A stretch of DNA of 64,000 nucleotides from Meandrina meandrites (lineage: Eukaryota > Cnidaria > Anthozoa > Scleractinia > Meandrinidae), in NCBI GenBank assembly GCA_963693305.1, contig OY855904.1, positions 46,635,315-46,699,314 on the forward strand, read 5' to 3'. The position numbers and the translations under genes are program-made. The stretch's first letter is position 1, and each line of letters opens with the position of its first letter. The notes beneath the pieces were generated by a model. That model was given only the letters and a program-made list of their open reading frames with translations, did not search any database and was not told where the DNA came from. Positions 1 through 10,888 of the stretch are shown here, piece by piece.

Positions 1-2
1 AT

Positions 3-97
3 TACTATTCGCACTGCATAAATTATCGACATTGCATATAAGAACTACAAATCATGAATAAATTGACAGTGTTCAAGTGCAACGCCGGAGGGAACAT
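3..97 (+). repeat. Direct repeat, copy 1 of 2
   Basis: This 95-bp segment recurs in the same orientation at 3939-4033 with about one mismatch. The two copies bracket the 91-bp satellite and its flanks, so the 3.9-kb block may itself be a repeating unit or the product of a segmental duplication. The left limit is cut by the window edge. Confidence 0.85.
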
Positions 98-896
98 GCC
101 TGTGCCCTTCTTCTTCATCGGAACTACATCACTAGCCTTCAGACCCTGACTCCAGGATAAGGCTCATCAGACTGAATGTGTATTTACTGATTCAGGTGGC
201 AAATTTGTACTACTTTTCCTTCGCCGGTTGCTATTTGAATTTAAGCTATGTACTGAATCGTTCGGTCTGAATGCTCATGCGAAGACTTCAGATACAGGTT
301 TCGTTGGCACCAAGAAGACACGTGGAGCGTCTTATAGTTTTGAACGCGAAGTTTCAGCAGAGAGGTTTTCAGCAACGCCTCAGCAGGGAGCAGTTCGGAT
401 TCCTAAAGCCTTGGCTTGCCTTCTTCAAGCATAGACGACGCAAGGCGTAAATGCGCTTGGACTTAAATCGAACATGGCGGTGTTTTCCTGAGGTAATATT
501 TTGTCCAGGTTAATGTGGCTTTGCGTTGGTATAGCTCTGTCAATTTTGTTTTTGCGTGCGACGGAAGGGCAGTGCTGGGTCGGCTAGGCGGCTCTTTTCG
601 TTCAAATGTCCGTTTTACTGTAATGGTAGTTTTGTAAACGGAGGCGATTTTTTCAGTTATTTTCCACGTGGTTGGGCTATGTAAATTACGTTACGCTACT
701 GACGGTGAGGTATAATGCCCAAAGGGAGTGGTTCTTTTGTTATTTTTTCCACGTGGTTGGGCTCTAGTGCTTATTCGCTCGACTTCTAGCGCCCTTGCTT
801 ACCAGAATTGATATTGTGTCACGTTATGCCAAAGGTTGGGCTCCGTACGTATCAGTATTATCTTACGAAGTATTTAAAAGGATTACTTGTCGCGTT
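98..896. other. Non-coding stretch left of the satellite
   Basis: No convincing gene is visible. The only open frames are short and lack recognisable domains. A short motif containing TTCCACGTGGTTGGGCT occurs twice, near 660 and 747, as a dispersed direct repeat. Confidence 0.5.
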
Positions 897-2560
897 TATG
901 AAATGTTATGGCCAGCGAGGCATATAATTGCCTGTTTTGTCATGAAGTGATTCACTCAGCGTGTGGTCTGTTTGATGATCGTGACTTTTGAGAATGTTAT
1001 GGCCAGTGAGGCATATAATTGCCTGTTTTGTCATGAAGTGAGTCACTCAGCGTGTGGTCTGTTTGATGATCGTGACTTTTGAGAATGTTATGGCCAGTGA
1101 GGCATATAATTGCCTGTTTTGTCATGAAGTGATTCACTCAGCGTGTGGTCTGTTTGATGATCGTGACTTTTGAGAATGTTATGGCCAGTGAGGCATATAA
1201 TTGCCTGTTTTGTCATGAAGTGATTCACTCAGCGTGTTGTCTGTTTGATGATCGTGACTTCTGAGAATGTTATGGCCAGTGAGGCATATTATTGCCTGTT
1301 TTGTCATGAAGTGATTCACTCAGCGTGTTGTCTGTTTGATGATCGTGACTTTTGAGAATGTTATGGCCAGTGAGGCATATAATTGCCTGTTTTGTCATGA
1401 AGTCATTCACTCAGCGTGTGGTCTGTTTGATGATCGTGACTTTTGAGAATGTTATGGCCAGTGAGGCATATAATTGCCTGTTTTGTCATGAAGTGATTCA
1501 CTCAGCGTGTTGTGTGTTTGATGATCGTGACTTCTGAGAATGTTATGGCCAGTGAGGCATATTATTGCCTGTTTTGTCATGAAGTGATTCACTCAGCGTG
1601 TTGTCTGTTTGATGATCGTGACTTTTGAGAATGTTATGGCCAGTGAGGCATATAATTGCCTGTTTTGTCATGAAGTCATTCACTCAGCGTGTGGTCTGTT
1701 TGATGATCGTGACTTTTGAGAATGTTATGGCCAGTGAGGCATATAATTGCCTGTTTTGTCATGAAGTGATTCACTCAGCGTGTTGTCTGTTTGATGATCG
1801 TGACTTCTGAGAATGTTATGGCCAGTGAGGCATATTATTGCCTGTTTTGTCATGAAGTGATTCACTCAGCGTGTTGTCTGTTTGATGATCGTGACTTTTG
1901 AGAATGTTATGGCCAGTGAGGCATATAATTGCCTGTTTTGTCATGAAGTCATTCACTCAGCGTGTGGTCTGTTTGATGATCGTGACTTTTGAGAATGTTA
2001 TGGCCAGTGAGGCATATAATTGCCTGTTTTGTCATGAAGTGATTCACTCAGCGTGTTGTCTGTTTGATGATCGTGACTTCTGAGAATGTTATGGCCAGTG
2101 AGGCATATTATTGCCTGTTTTGTCATGAAGTGATTCACTCAGCGTGTTGTCTGTTTGATGATCGTGACTTTTGAGAATGTTATGGCCAGTGAGGCATATA
2201 ATTGCCTGTTTTGTCATGAAGTGATTCACTCAGCGTGTGGTCTGTTTAATGATCGTGACTTTTGTGAATGTTATGGCCAGTGATGCATATAATTGCCTGT
2301 TTTGTCATGAAGTGATTTACTCAGCGTGTGGTCTGTTTGATGATCGTGATTTTTGAGAATGTTATGGCCAGTGAGGCATATAATTGCCTGTTTTGTCATG
2401 AAGTGATTCACTCAGCGTGTTGTCTGTTTGATGATCGTGACTTCTGAGAATGTTATGGCCAGTGAGGCATATTATTGCCTGTTTTGTCATGAAGTGATTC
2501 ACTCAGCGTGTTGTCTGTTTGATGATCGTGACTTTTGAGAATGTTATGGCCAGTGAGGCA
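897..2560 (+). repeat. 91-bp tandem satellite with 273-bp higher-order unit
   Basis: About 18 head-to-tail copies of a 91-bp monomer are present; the core GTTATGGCCAGTGAGGCAT recurs every 91 bp (for example ATG at 903 and 994). Between about 1260 and 2170 three monomer variants alternate in fixed order. They differ at a G/C near GAAGT, a G/T in GCGTGTGGTC, a T/C in GACTTTTGAG, and TATAATTG versus TATTATTG. This gives a 273-bp higher-order repeat, and identical segments start at 1352, 1625 and 1898. Because 91 is not a multiple of 3, the reading frame changes at every monomer, so the 61-residue open frames inside it are by-products and not genes. Confidence 0.95.
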
Positions 2561-2960
2561 TATAAGTGTCTGATTGATGATCGTGATTGTGAGAATCTTA
2601 TTGCCAGTGAGGCAGATAATTCCCTGTTTGGCATGAAGTGATTAATTCAGCGTCTTGATTGATTGATGATCGCGATTGTGAGAAGGTTTATGGCCACTAA
2701 GGCATATAATATGCTGTTTTTGTCATGAAGTGATTTATTCCGCGTGTTGCCTGATTGATGATCGTGATGGTAAGAAGGTTTATGGCCAGTAAGGCATATT
2801 ATTGGCTCTCTTTGTCATGAAGTGATTCCTACAGCGAATTCCTTGACCAGTGATCGTGATTAGTTGAATGAGGCATGTGATTTGCATTTGCCTGTTTTGA
2901 AGTGATATCTGGTTGTTGTTTATGACGTTGTTATGACCAGTGGGCATATAATTTCCCAGT
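2561..2960 (+). repeat. Degenerate edge of the 91-bp satellite
   Basis: About four diverged monomers with substitutions and indels continue the array. Recognisable remnants are GGCATATAAT and GTCATGAAGTGATT. Loss of homogeneity at one edge is typical of satellites maintained by unequal exchange in the centre. Confidence 0.8.
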
Positions 2961-3409
2961 TCTCTCAGGGAGTGACTGCCAGGTTGCGATTTTAGAAAGA
3001 CGTTTGGGGTTGCTTGGAGTGACAGTTGTGAAAAAGAGTATCTAAACAAACTCCCCCGGCTTTGCTGGGTCATGACTGTCATCCCTTGCTGGCCCCATGG
3101 GTTCCCCTATCAACGTTTGGTTTCGTCTTGTCGCATATCTACGGGACTACTGGTTGCTATCCTTTCTTCCCCATGTAATTTCGACCTTATTTGACCTGGG
3201 ATTAGGAGTATAACTCCGAGTTTGAGGAAAACTGTTCGTTTTTTCCATTTTTTCCTCCAGGGTCGATCAGCTGGATCGTCCGACAGGGGAACTCAAGTGG
3301 GGTCGGTAGCGGGGTGACAGTCGTAGGTTGACTGGATCATTGTTGTCGGGGAGAATGTAGTGAGATAAGACTGCTCACTGCTGTCTGCTTATTTGTGTTG
3401 GCATGGCTT

Positions 3410-3850
3410 GACCCCCATAGAAGACTATCAATGATCTCTTTGTTTGAAAATGAGTTTTGGCGGATAAGAGCCCATTGATGTTTAGGAATGATAAGAGGTA
3501 TCTTGATATTTGAAAATGTCGAGGCTGACGTTTTTTGTATCCTTTGGAAATGGATATAGGTGCTGTGTGGTGTGGTGTCTTGTGTGACTTGGCCATCATG
3601 CTGAGACCATCAATGGCCTCTTGTTTTGGATATGAGTATTGGGGGTTAAGAGCCCATTGATATTTGGGATTGATGAAACGTATGTTGATATTTGAAAATG
3701 TCCAGGCTGACATATTGATCTATCCGTTGGGAATGGATATAGGTGCTGTGTGTTGTGTTGTGTGACTTGGCCTTTATACTGAGACCATCAACGGCCTCTT
3801 GTTTTGGATATGAGTATTGGGGGATTAAGAGCCCATTGATGGTCTCCTGA
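3410..3850 (+). repeat. Three imperfect ~180-bp tandem repeats
   Basis: Segments starting near 3421, 3602 and 3782 share ACCATCAATGGCCTCTTG, GAGCCCATTGAT and GGATATAGGTGCTGTG-like blocks with a period of about 180 bp. The third copy is partial. No coding potential is visible. Confidence 0.8.
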
Positions 3851-3880
3851 TCAGTGAAGCATGGGTGATTCTAGGTGGGA

Positions 3881-3944
3881 GCCGAATTTCCTCCCCAATC
3901 TTAATGCGATGCGATGATTGTTGCAGTGCAGAATAGGATACTAT
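3881..3944 (+). repeat. 64-bp direct repeat, copy 1
   Basis: This segment is identical to 4188-4251 (both start GCCGAATTTCCTCCCC and end GGATACTAT). The 243 bp between the copies contains the second copy of the window-start repeat. The arrangement looks like a local duplication. Confidence 0.9.
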
Positions 3945-4033
3945 TCGCACTGCATAAATTATCGACATTGCATATAAGAACTACAAATCATGAATAAATT
4001 GACAGTGTTCAAGTGCAACACCGGAGGGAACAT
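3939..4033 (+). repeat. Direct repeat, copy 2 of 2
   Basis: Second copy of the segment at 3-97, in the same orientation. It overlaps the end of the 64-bp direct repeat at 3881-3944. Confidence 0.85.
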
Positions 4034-4187
4034 ACCAAGTGCAATAAGTAGTCAGCTGGTTGTTTGTTGAATACTGTTGGGGTCTGTCGCGGGTGTTCAT
4101 TCCGCTTGACGGTAACATGAATGGTACAACTTCACCCACCCACCCACCCATAATGTGCTTCTTTTGCACTGCGACTCTTGTCGTGTC

Positions 4188-4251
4188 GCCGAATTTCCTC
4201 CCCAATCTTAATGCGATGCGATGATTGTTGCAGTGCAGAATAGGATACTAT
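4188..4251 (+). repeat. 64-bp direct repeat, copy 2
   Basis: Perfect repeat of 3881-3944. After position 4251 the two contexts diverge. Confidence 0.9.
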
Positions 4252-4902
4252 GCTTAGTAATTGTTTGAAATAACTCCCACAACTTTTCCAATCAATAAGA
4301 AGTAAAACCAAAAGCAATCGTGACTCGCTCACATAAGTTATTCCGCGCTTCGCGCCGGCTCCATGTACATTTCTCGAGTTTTTATTGTGTTTGGATTGTC
4401 TGAGTAATAACCTTGGATTTACGACACTCAATCAAAAATCGCGATCGGTGATAGCCATTTGATTGTCAAGATTTTATTTTGCATTAAAAATATGGCAAAA
4501 CGGAGTAGCAAGTGTTCAAAAGTTGAAAAAAATGTATTCTTGTCATTTATGGGAGAGTTCCAACGAATTTTTTCCTGGCTTGTAGCTTAGTTCTACCATC
4601 TCTTTTATTGACTCCGTGGCAACCATAACATTCTTCAGAAGTTTAGTTTAGACATGTCAAGTTAACCGAGAACACATCAGCGACAGAACGAGATAAAGAA
4701 ACAAAGAAAATTAGAGTTATTTTCCTTATTTCATCACTTATGTCCAGAATTGAACGCATTTTCATAGTACTTCATATTTGACACATTTATATGTGTTTTA
4801 GCAGATCGCAAAAGAATACTCTAGAATGCCTATCATAAAGAGTTTTAAATCGCTTCTCATCAGTATTGGTCAATTTTAGGCATTTCTGTATTCATGTTTG
4901 TC
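4252..4902. other. Non-coding AT-rich stretch
   Basis: No gene, tandem repeat or inverted repeat is recognisable here. Confidence 0.5.
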
Positions 4903-6783
4903 GAGGCCTCAAATGTAATAAATGTCCCCAAATGTAATAAAGGTCCTAAGTGTAATAACTTTTGGTCCTAAATGTAATGAAGTTCCCAAGTGTAATAACT
5001 TTTGGTCCTAAATGTAATAAAGGTCCTAAATGTAATAACTTTTGGTCCTAAATGTAATAAAGGTCCTAAGTGTAATAACTTTTGGTCCTAAATGTAATGA
5101 AGTTCCCAAGTGTAATAACTTTTGGTCCTAAATGTAATAAAGGTCCTAAGTGTAATAACTTTTGGTCCTAAATGTAATAAAGGTCCTAAGTGTAATACCT
5201 TTTGGTCCTAAATGTAATGAAGTTCCTAAGTGTAATAACTTTTGGTCCTAAATGCAATAAAGGTCCTAAGTGTAATACCTTTTGGTCCTAAATGCAATAA
5301 AGGTCCTAAGTGTAATACCTTTTGGTCCTAAATGTAATAAAGGTCCTAAGTGTAATACCTTTTGGTCCTAAATGCAATAAAGGTCCTAAGTGTAATAACT
5401 ATTGGTCCTAAATGTTATAAAGGTCCTAAGTGTAATACCTTTTGGTCCTAAATGTAATAAAGGTCCTAAGTGTAATACCTTTTGGTCCTAAATGCAATAA
5501 AGGTCCTAAGTGTAATAACTTTTGGTCCTAAATGCAATAAAGGTCCTAAGTGTAATAACTTTTGGTCCTAAATGTAATAAAGGTCCTAAGTGTAATAACG
5601 TTTGGTCCTAAATGTAATAAAGGTCCCAAGTGTAATAACTTTTGGTCCTAAATGCAATAAAGGTCCTAAGTGTAATACCTTTTGGTCCTAAATGTAATAA
5701 AGGTCCTAAGTGTAATAACTTTTGGTCCTAAATGTAATAAAGGTCCCAAGTGTAATAACTTTTGGTCCTAAATGTAATAAAGGTCCTAAGTGTAATAACT
5801 TTTGGTCCTAAATGCAATAAAGGTCCTAACTGTAATAACTTTTGGTCCTAAATGCAATAAAGGTCCTAAGTGTAATAACTTTTGGTCCTAAATGTCATAA
5901 AGGTCCTAAGTGTAATAACTTTTGGTCCTAAATGCAATAAAGGTCCTAAGTGTAATAACGTTTGGTCCTAAATGCAATAAAGGTCCTAAGTGTAATAACT
6001 TTTGGTCCTAAATGTAATAAAGGTCCTAAGTGTAATAACTTTTGGTCCTAAATGTAATAAAGGTCCTAAGTGTAATACCTTTTGGTCCTAAATGTAATAA
6101 AGGTCCTAAGTGTAATAACTTTTGGTCCTAAATGTAATAAAGGTCCCAAGTGTAATAACTTTTGGTCCTAAATGTAATAAAGGTCCTAAGTGTAATAACT
6201 TTTGGTCCTAAATGCAATAAAGGTCCTAAGTGTAATAACTTTTGGTCCTAAATGCAATAAAGGTCCTAAGTGTAATAACTTTTGGTCCTAAATGTAATAA
6301 AGGTCCTAAGTGTAATAACTTTTGGTCCTAAATGCAATAAAGGTCCTAAGTGTAATAACGTTTGGTCCTAAATGCAATAAAGGTCCTAAGTGTAATAACT
6401 TTTGGTCCTAAATGCAATAAAGGTCCTAAGTGTAATAACTTTTGGTCCTAAATGCAATAAAGGTCCTAAGTGTAATAACTTTTGGTCCTAAATGCAATAA
6501 ATGTCCTAAGTGTAATACCTGTTGGTCCTAAATGCAATAAAGGTCCTAAGTGTAATAACGTTTGGTCCTAAATGTAATAAAGGTCCAAAGTGTAATAACT
6601 TTTGGTCCTAAATGTAATAAAGGTCCAAAGTGTAATAACTTTTGGTCCTAAATGTAATAAAGGTCCTAAGTGTAGTAACTGTTGTTCCTAAATGTAATAA
6701 AGGTCCCAAGTGTAATAACTTTTGGTCCTAAATGTAATAAAGGTCCTAACTGTAATAACTTTTAGTCCTCAATGTAATAAGGT
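4903..6783 (+). repeat. 40-bp tandem array, forward arm (~46 copies)
   Basis: The period is 40 bp, and each unit consists of two related ~20-bp halves, one containing GGTCCTAAGTGTAATAAC and the other GGTCCTAAATGTAATAAA. Sporadic T/C and A/C variants are shared between non-adjacent copies. There are no unique spacers, so this is not a CRISPR array. Confidence 0.95.
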
Positions 6784-8142
6784 TCAGCTTGTGACGTTAC
6801 ATTCGGAAAAGGAATCGTACATCCATTTGCGTGACAGATCTGTTTATTTGAGTGGATAGCTCAGATTTCCCTTTCATGGTTGTCACATCAATTAAATTTA
6901 TATACATTATAAACTGGCTTAAATTGTCGACTTAGATATTCATATGATCGAACTGGTATAAAATGACATTGGCCAAGATTTACTACTTTTTGTTGTTACT
7001 ATGTATAAATACTGACAACGAAAGTAATAATCCATTTAATTTCATGACACCAAGTTATTATACTTGCGACCTTTCTTACATTCAGGGCAAAACATTATTA
7101 ACCGTGCGGCCATGGACCGAGCGCGGTTCTTGCTCTGCACGGGATTTTTTTTTCGTTTTTTTGTCGGTGACCAGACCCAAACCTCCACTCGACCAAATCT
7201 TAATCGAGACTGAATCACGCAACCTGGGATGCTTATTCGCCAAAAGCTGTTGGAACAATGATGTACGGGAAATGTTACGGATAATGTTTTCTTGTTTGTG
7301 AATAATATATATTTTTCTTTGGGTTTTTTCGAAGCGTTGGATTCAAAGGGAATATTGAATCACTAAAAAAAAAGGTATGACATCACCCATGGAATGCGCT
7401 GACGTTGCAGCTTTCACTTTCGCTACGTGACAAGTAAGATTGTGCTTTTGCAAGTTTATTTCGCCAGAAGCGATGGTCACTAATTTATTTGCAATTTTGC
7501 AAGTGTTTCTTGTGGGTTTTAGCAATTGAAGTGGATCCTTTGGCCGCTTCATCTAAGCGAGTTCAGAGATTTGAAGGAAAAATAAATATTTGCAAAGGTA
7601 AACAATTGAACGTGCCTGAACGTGCAGGGGTTACGTCATTTTTGGGGAAAAAAACACCAAGCTAAAGATAGTCTTGGATAACGCAACCTCTGGTTGTGTG
7701 ACTCGCGTGACTTCTTTGCTAGTCCTTTCCTATACTCGTGACAAATAAAATTGTGTTTTCTTTGCAAGATGATATCGGCAGAAACGACTGTCATTAATTA
7801 GTTTGCTCTTCTGCGAGTATTTCTTGTGGGTTTAGGCAATTGAAGTGAATTCTTTAGCTGTTTCATCAAAGCGAGTTGAATGATTTAAAGGGAAATTAAA
7901 TACTTGCTAAAGTAAACAATTGAGCGTGCCCGAACATGCAGGGGTTACGTCATTAGAAGGGAAAACCCCCAAGCTAAAGATAGCCGGGGATAACGTAAAC
8001 CTCGGATTGTGTGACTCGCGTGACTACTTTGCTAGCCCTTTACTCACAATGCAAACAGATTAAATTTTACCGTGACTATTGAGAAAGAAAGCTGTTAATT
8101 AGCAAAAAATAAAAGCGCGGTTTAAAGTTGTAAGCAACTTCT
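6784..8142. repeat. Spacer between inverted arrays, with internal ~310-bp duplication
   Basis: This is the unique centre of the element. About 7425-7730 is repeated in tandem with divergence at about 7739-8040; both copies contain GTGTTTCTTGTGGGTTT-like, AAACAATTGA and GCAGGGGTTACGTCATT blocks. One 112-codon open frame at 6963 has no recognisable domain and I do not call it a gene. Confidence 0.7.
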
Positions 8143-9117
8143 TGTTACACTTAGGACCTTTATTACATTTAGGACCAAAAGGTATTACACTTAGGACCTT
8201 CATTACATTTAGGACCAAAAGGTATTACACTTAGGACCTTTATTACATTTAGGACCAAAAGTTATTACACTTGGGACCTTTATTACATTTAGGACCAAAA
8301 GTTATTACACTTAGGACCTTTATTACATTTAGGACCAAAAGGTATTACACTTAGGACCTTTATTGCATTTAGGACCAAAAGTTATTACACTTGGGACCTT
8401 TATTACATTTAGGACCAAAAGTTATTACACTTAGGACCTTTATTGCATTTAGGACCAAAAGTTATTACACTTAGGACCTTTATTACATTTAGGACCAAAA
8501 GTTATTACACTTAGGACCTTTATTGCATTTAGGACCAACAGTTATTACACTTGGGACCTTTATTACATTTAGGACCAAACGTTATTACACTTAGGACCTT
8601 TATTACATTTAGGACCAAAAGTTATTACACTTAGGACCTTTATTGCATTTAGGACCAAAAGTTATTACACTTAGGACCTTTATTACATTTAGGACCAAAA
8701 GTTATTACACTTAGGACCTTTATTACATTTAGGACCAAAAGTTATTACACTTAGGACCTTTATTACATTTAGGACCAAAAGTTATTACACTTAGGACCTT
8801 TATTACATTTAGGACCAAAAGTTATTACACTTAGGACCTTTATTACATTTAGGACCAAAAGTTATTACACTTAGGACCTTTATTACATTTAGGACCAATA
8901 GTTATTACACTTAGGACCTTTATTACATTTAGGACCAAAAGTTATTACACTTAGGACCTTTATTACATTTAGGACCAAAAGTTATTACACTTAGGACCTT
9001 TATTACATTTAGGACCAAAAGTTATTACACTTAGGACCTTTATTACATTTAGGACCAACAGTTATTACACTTAGGACCTTTATTACATTTAGGGACATTT
9101 ATTACATTTGAGGCCTC
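8143..9117 (-). repeat. 40-bp tandem array, reverse arm (~24 copies)
   Basis: Same 40-bp unit as 4903-6783 but in the opposite orientation (TTACACTTAGGACC / TTACATTTAGGACC on the plus strand). The arm is about half the length of the forward arm, so the arms have expanded or contracted independently. Confidence 0.95.
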
Positions 9118-9205
9118 AACATGTTGCTGCCACAATAAATAAGCCAACATTATGGTCCTATGCCTTCATTGTAGTTTGACAGACAGAGGCCCATAGCTTT
9201 TGTGT

Positions 9206-9275
9206 AATACAATATAATGTAATGTACTGTAATGTAATGTAATATAATGTAATGTAATGTTATGTAATGTATGAC
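9206..9275 (+). repeat. TAATG pentanucleotide microsatellite
   Basis: An imperfect run of TGTAA/TAATG units follows a short GTAATACAATATAATG lead. Confidence 0.85.
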
Positions 9276-10888
9276 TCTTATTAAGTGTCAACGGTATTTA
9301 TAGCTTTCACAAACTAATTGAGAACACTAATAAAGTTAAATAAAGTTAAAAAAGAAGGCGACACTGAAATTTCTTAAAGTGCTACTGAAACGAAATTTTC
9401 TTACCTGAGATTTTTGTTTCAACCTTGCTAACAAGTGCTATCAACTTTTTTTTCGCCAACGGTTTGCGAAACCTGCTTTTTAGCCGCTCGAAGTTGGCTG
9501 GTTGGGAAGAAAATTGGCGGCCATTTTGGGCGCGCCCAAAACAGCCTTGTGACGTCACTGGTTGTGTTGATTTCGTGCCGGGACAAAAATCAACAGTGAA
9601 AATAAGGGAAACAAGAGATGTGGCCGGCGGTTTAAGCCCTCGAATCTTATGTTTTAGAACCCTCAGAGCTGCAAGGAAGTCAAGAACAGTTAGCCTGACA
9701 TACAATTTACGAATTGTTCGAATCTGTAGCGTTTTCGGTTCGGTTTCGATATTTTCACGATATTCAGTTCTACCCAAGCAATCCAGTGCGCTGTGCCGAG
9801 TTTTTGAAACTGCTTGACAAGTACACGAATTGAAATGGCATCTACTGCAACAACTAAAGCCATTGAATACGATAAGCATAAAACTTAGAGAAGTGACTTT
9901 AGAAAGCATAGCTTACTCGGACAAGAGCTCTCCGAAAACAATGCGATTCTTAACAAGATCTGCTTCTATACAGTCAGTCTCTCAAGGTACATGTATATTC
10001 GAGGTCATTTGACCTTGAAGGTTTTGACCCGCGAACACTATGTATACTTCTAAGAATTACATGAAGAAGTCGAATTCCGGCTTCAATTGTTCATTTTGGT
10101 TAAGCGAAGCTTTCTAGGGAATGATTTTTGTATTTTGTATTTCAAAGATCTTACTTTTCGGATCCTCATTTTCCAATCGACATGCGACGGAACGCTGTTC
10201 TAAAACACAAGTAGCGCTCTTGTCTGAATCTGAGCTCAAGTTTGCGGTAATTATCATAAAGCATTTTACGAAGGAAACAAGTCTTCTGTCAAAAATAACG
10301 AAGATTATATATTTCCGAGAGAGAAAGCGTGATATTTTTGAGGCCTGACATTTACTGATATTTGTTTATTTCCTGCTGGGCAATGTAACCTTTTTTATGT
10401 TCTCATGCATTGCTTATTTTGCAACTGATATGAAACATTTTCAAATCTATTAAGGACGATTGTAAAAAGAAATAAATATTAAAACAACCTAAAGCTTGCC
10501 ATCAACTGTAAATTATGCGCAAGTATATCAATAACTTCATAATGAAAGAGTAGTGCGTTATTCCCGCATGTTGAACACTCGACTCCTGCGCCAACACAAA
10601 GACGACCCTCGATCAAGGACATCACAAGTTTTGTGGTCTTCTTGGGCTAACACAGTGAAAAGTCTACTTTTCTGTCCTTTGATATGCCTTCCGAGTAGTC
10701 AACTCAAGGCTTACAGACCGTGAATGGTCGTAGAAAAACCTACAATCGGGTGGCTCACCGATGCGCTGAACGTAAGAATGTGGACCATCAATTCTCATCT
10801 GTTGCACTGATTTAAAGTAGAAAAGAACTTAATCCTCTCTCAGATGTCTACACTGTGCATTTTCCGTTTGTGTCTGGACAAAAATTAG
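9276..10888. other. Non-coding stretch, possible old repeat at 9380-9910
   Basis: Overlapping open frames on both strands at 9382-9909 have no domain I recognise. Their long opposite-strand overlap suggests a dispersed repeat and not a gene. The remainder shows nothing supportable. Confidence 0.35.

Larger units (their letters stand above)
4903..9117. mobile_element. Element bounded by inverted 40-bp tandem arrays
   Basis: Both outer edges carry the same sequence in opposite orientation: GAGGCCTCAAATGTAATAAA at 4903 and its complement ending at 9117. Each edge leads inward into an array of the same 40-bp unit. The unit of the left array, read on the plus strand, is the unit of the right array read on the minus strand. 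The whole therefore resembles a non-autonomous DNA transposon or foldback element whose terminal inverted repeats expanded as tandem arrays. No transposase is encoded and no clear target-site duplication was found. An alternative is a satellite array inverted by rearrangement. Confidence 0.6.

Noticed and set aside
1352..2083. Three near-identical 61-codon open frames
   Set aside because: They are produced by the 91-bp satellite; the frame changes each monomer and the repeats come from the 273-bp higher-order unit.
4903..6783. CRISPR-like regular repeats
   Set aside because: The repeats are contiguous with no unique spacers, in eukaryotic DNA; it is a tandem array.
9382..9909. Overlapping open frames on both strands
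   Set aside because: No recognisable domain; long opposite-strand overlap suggests a repeat.
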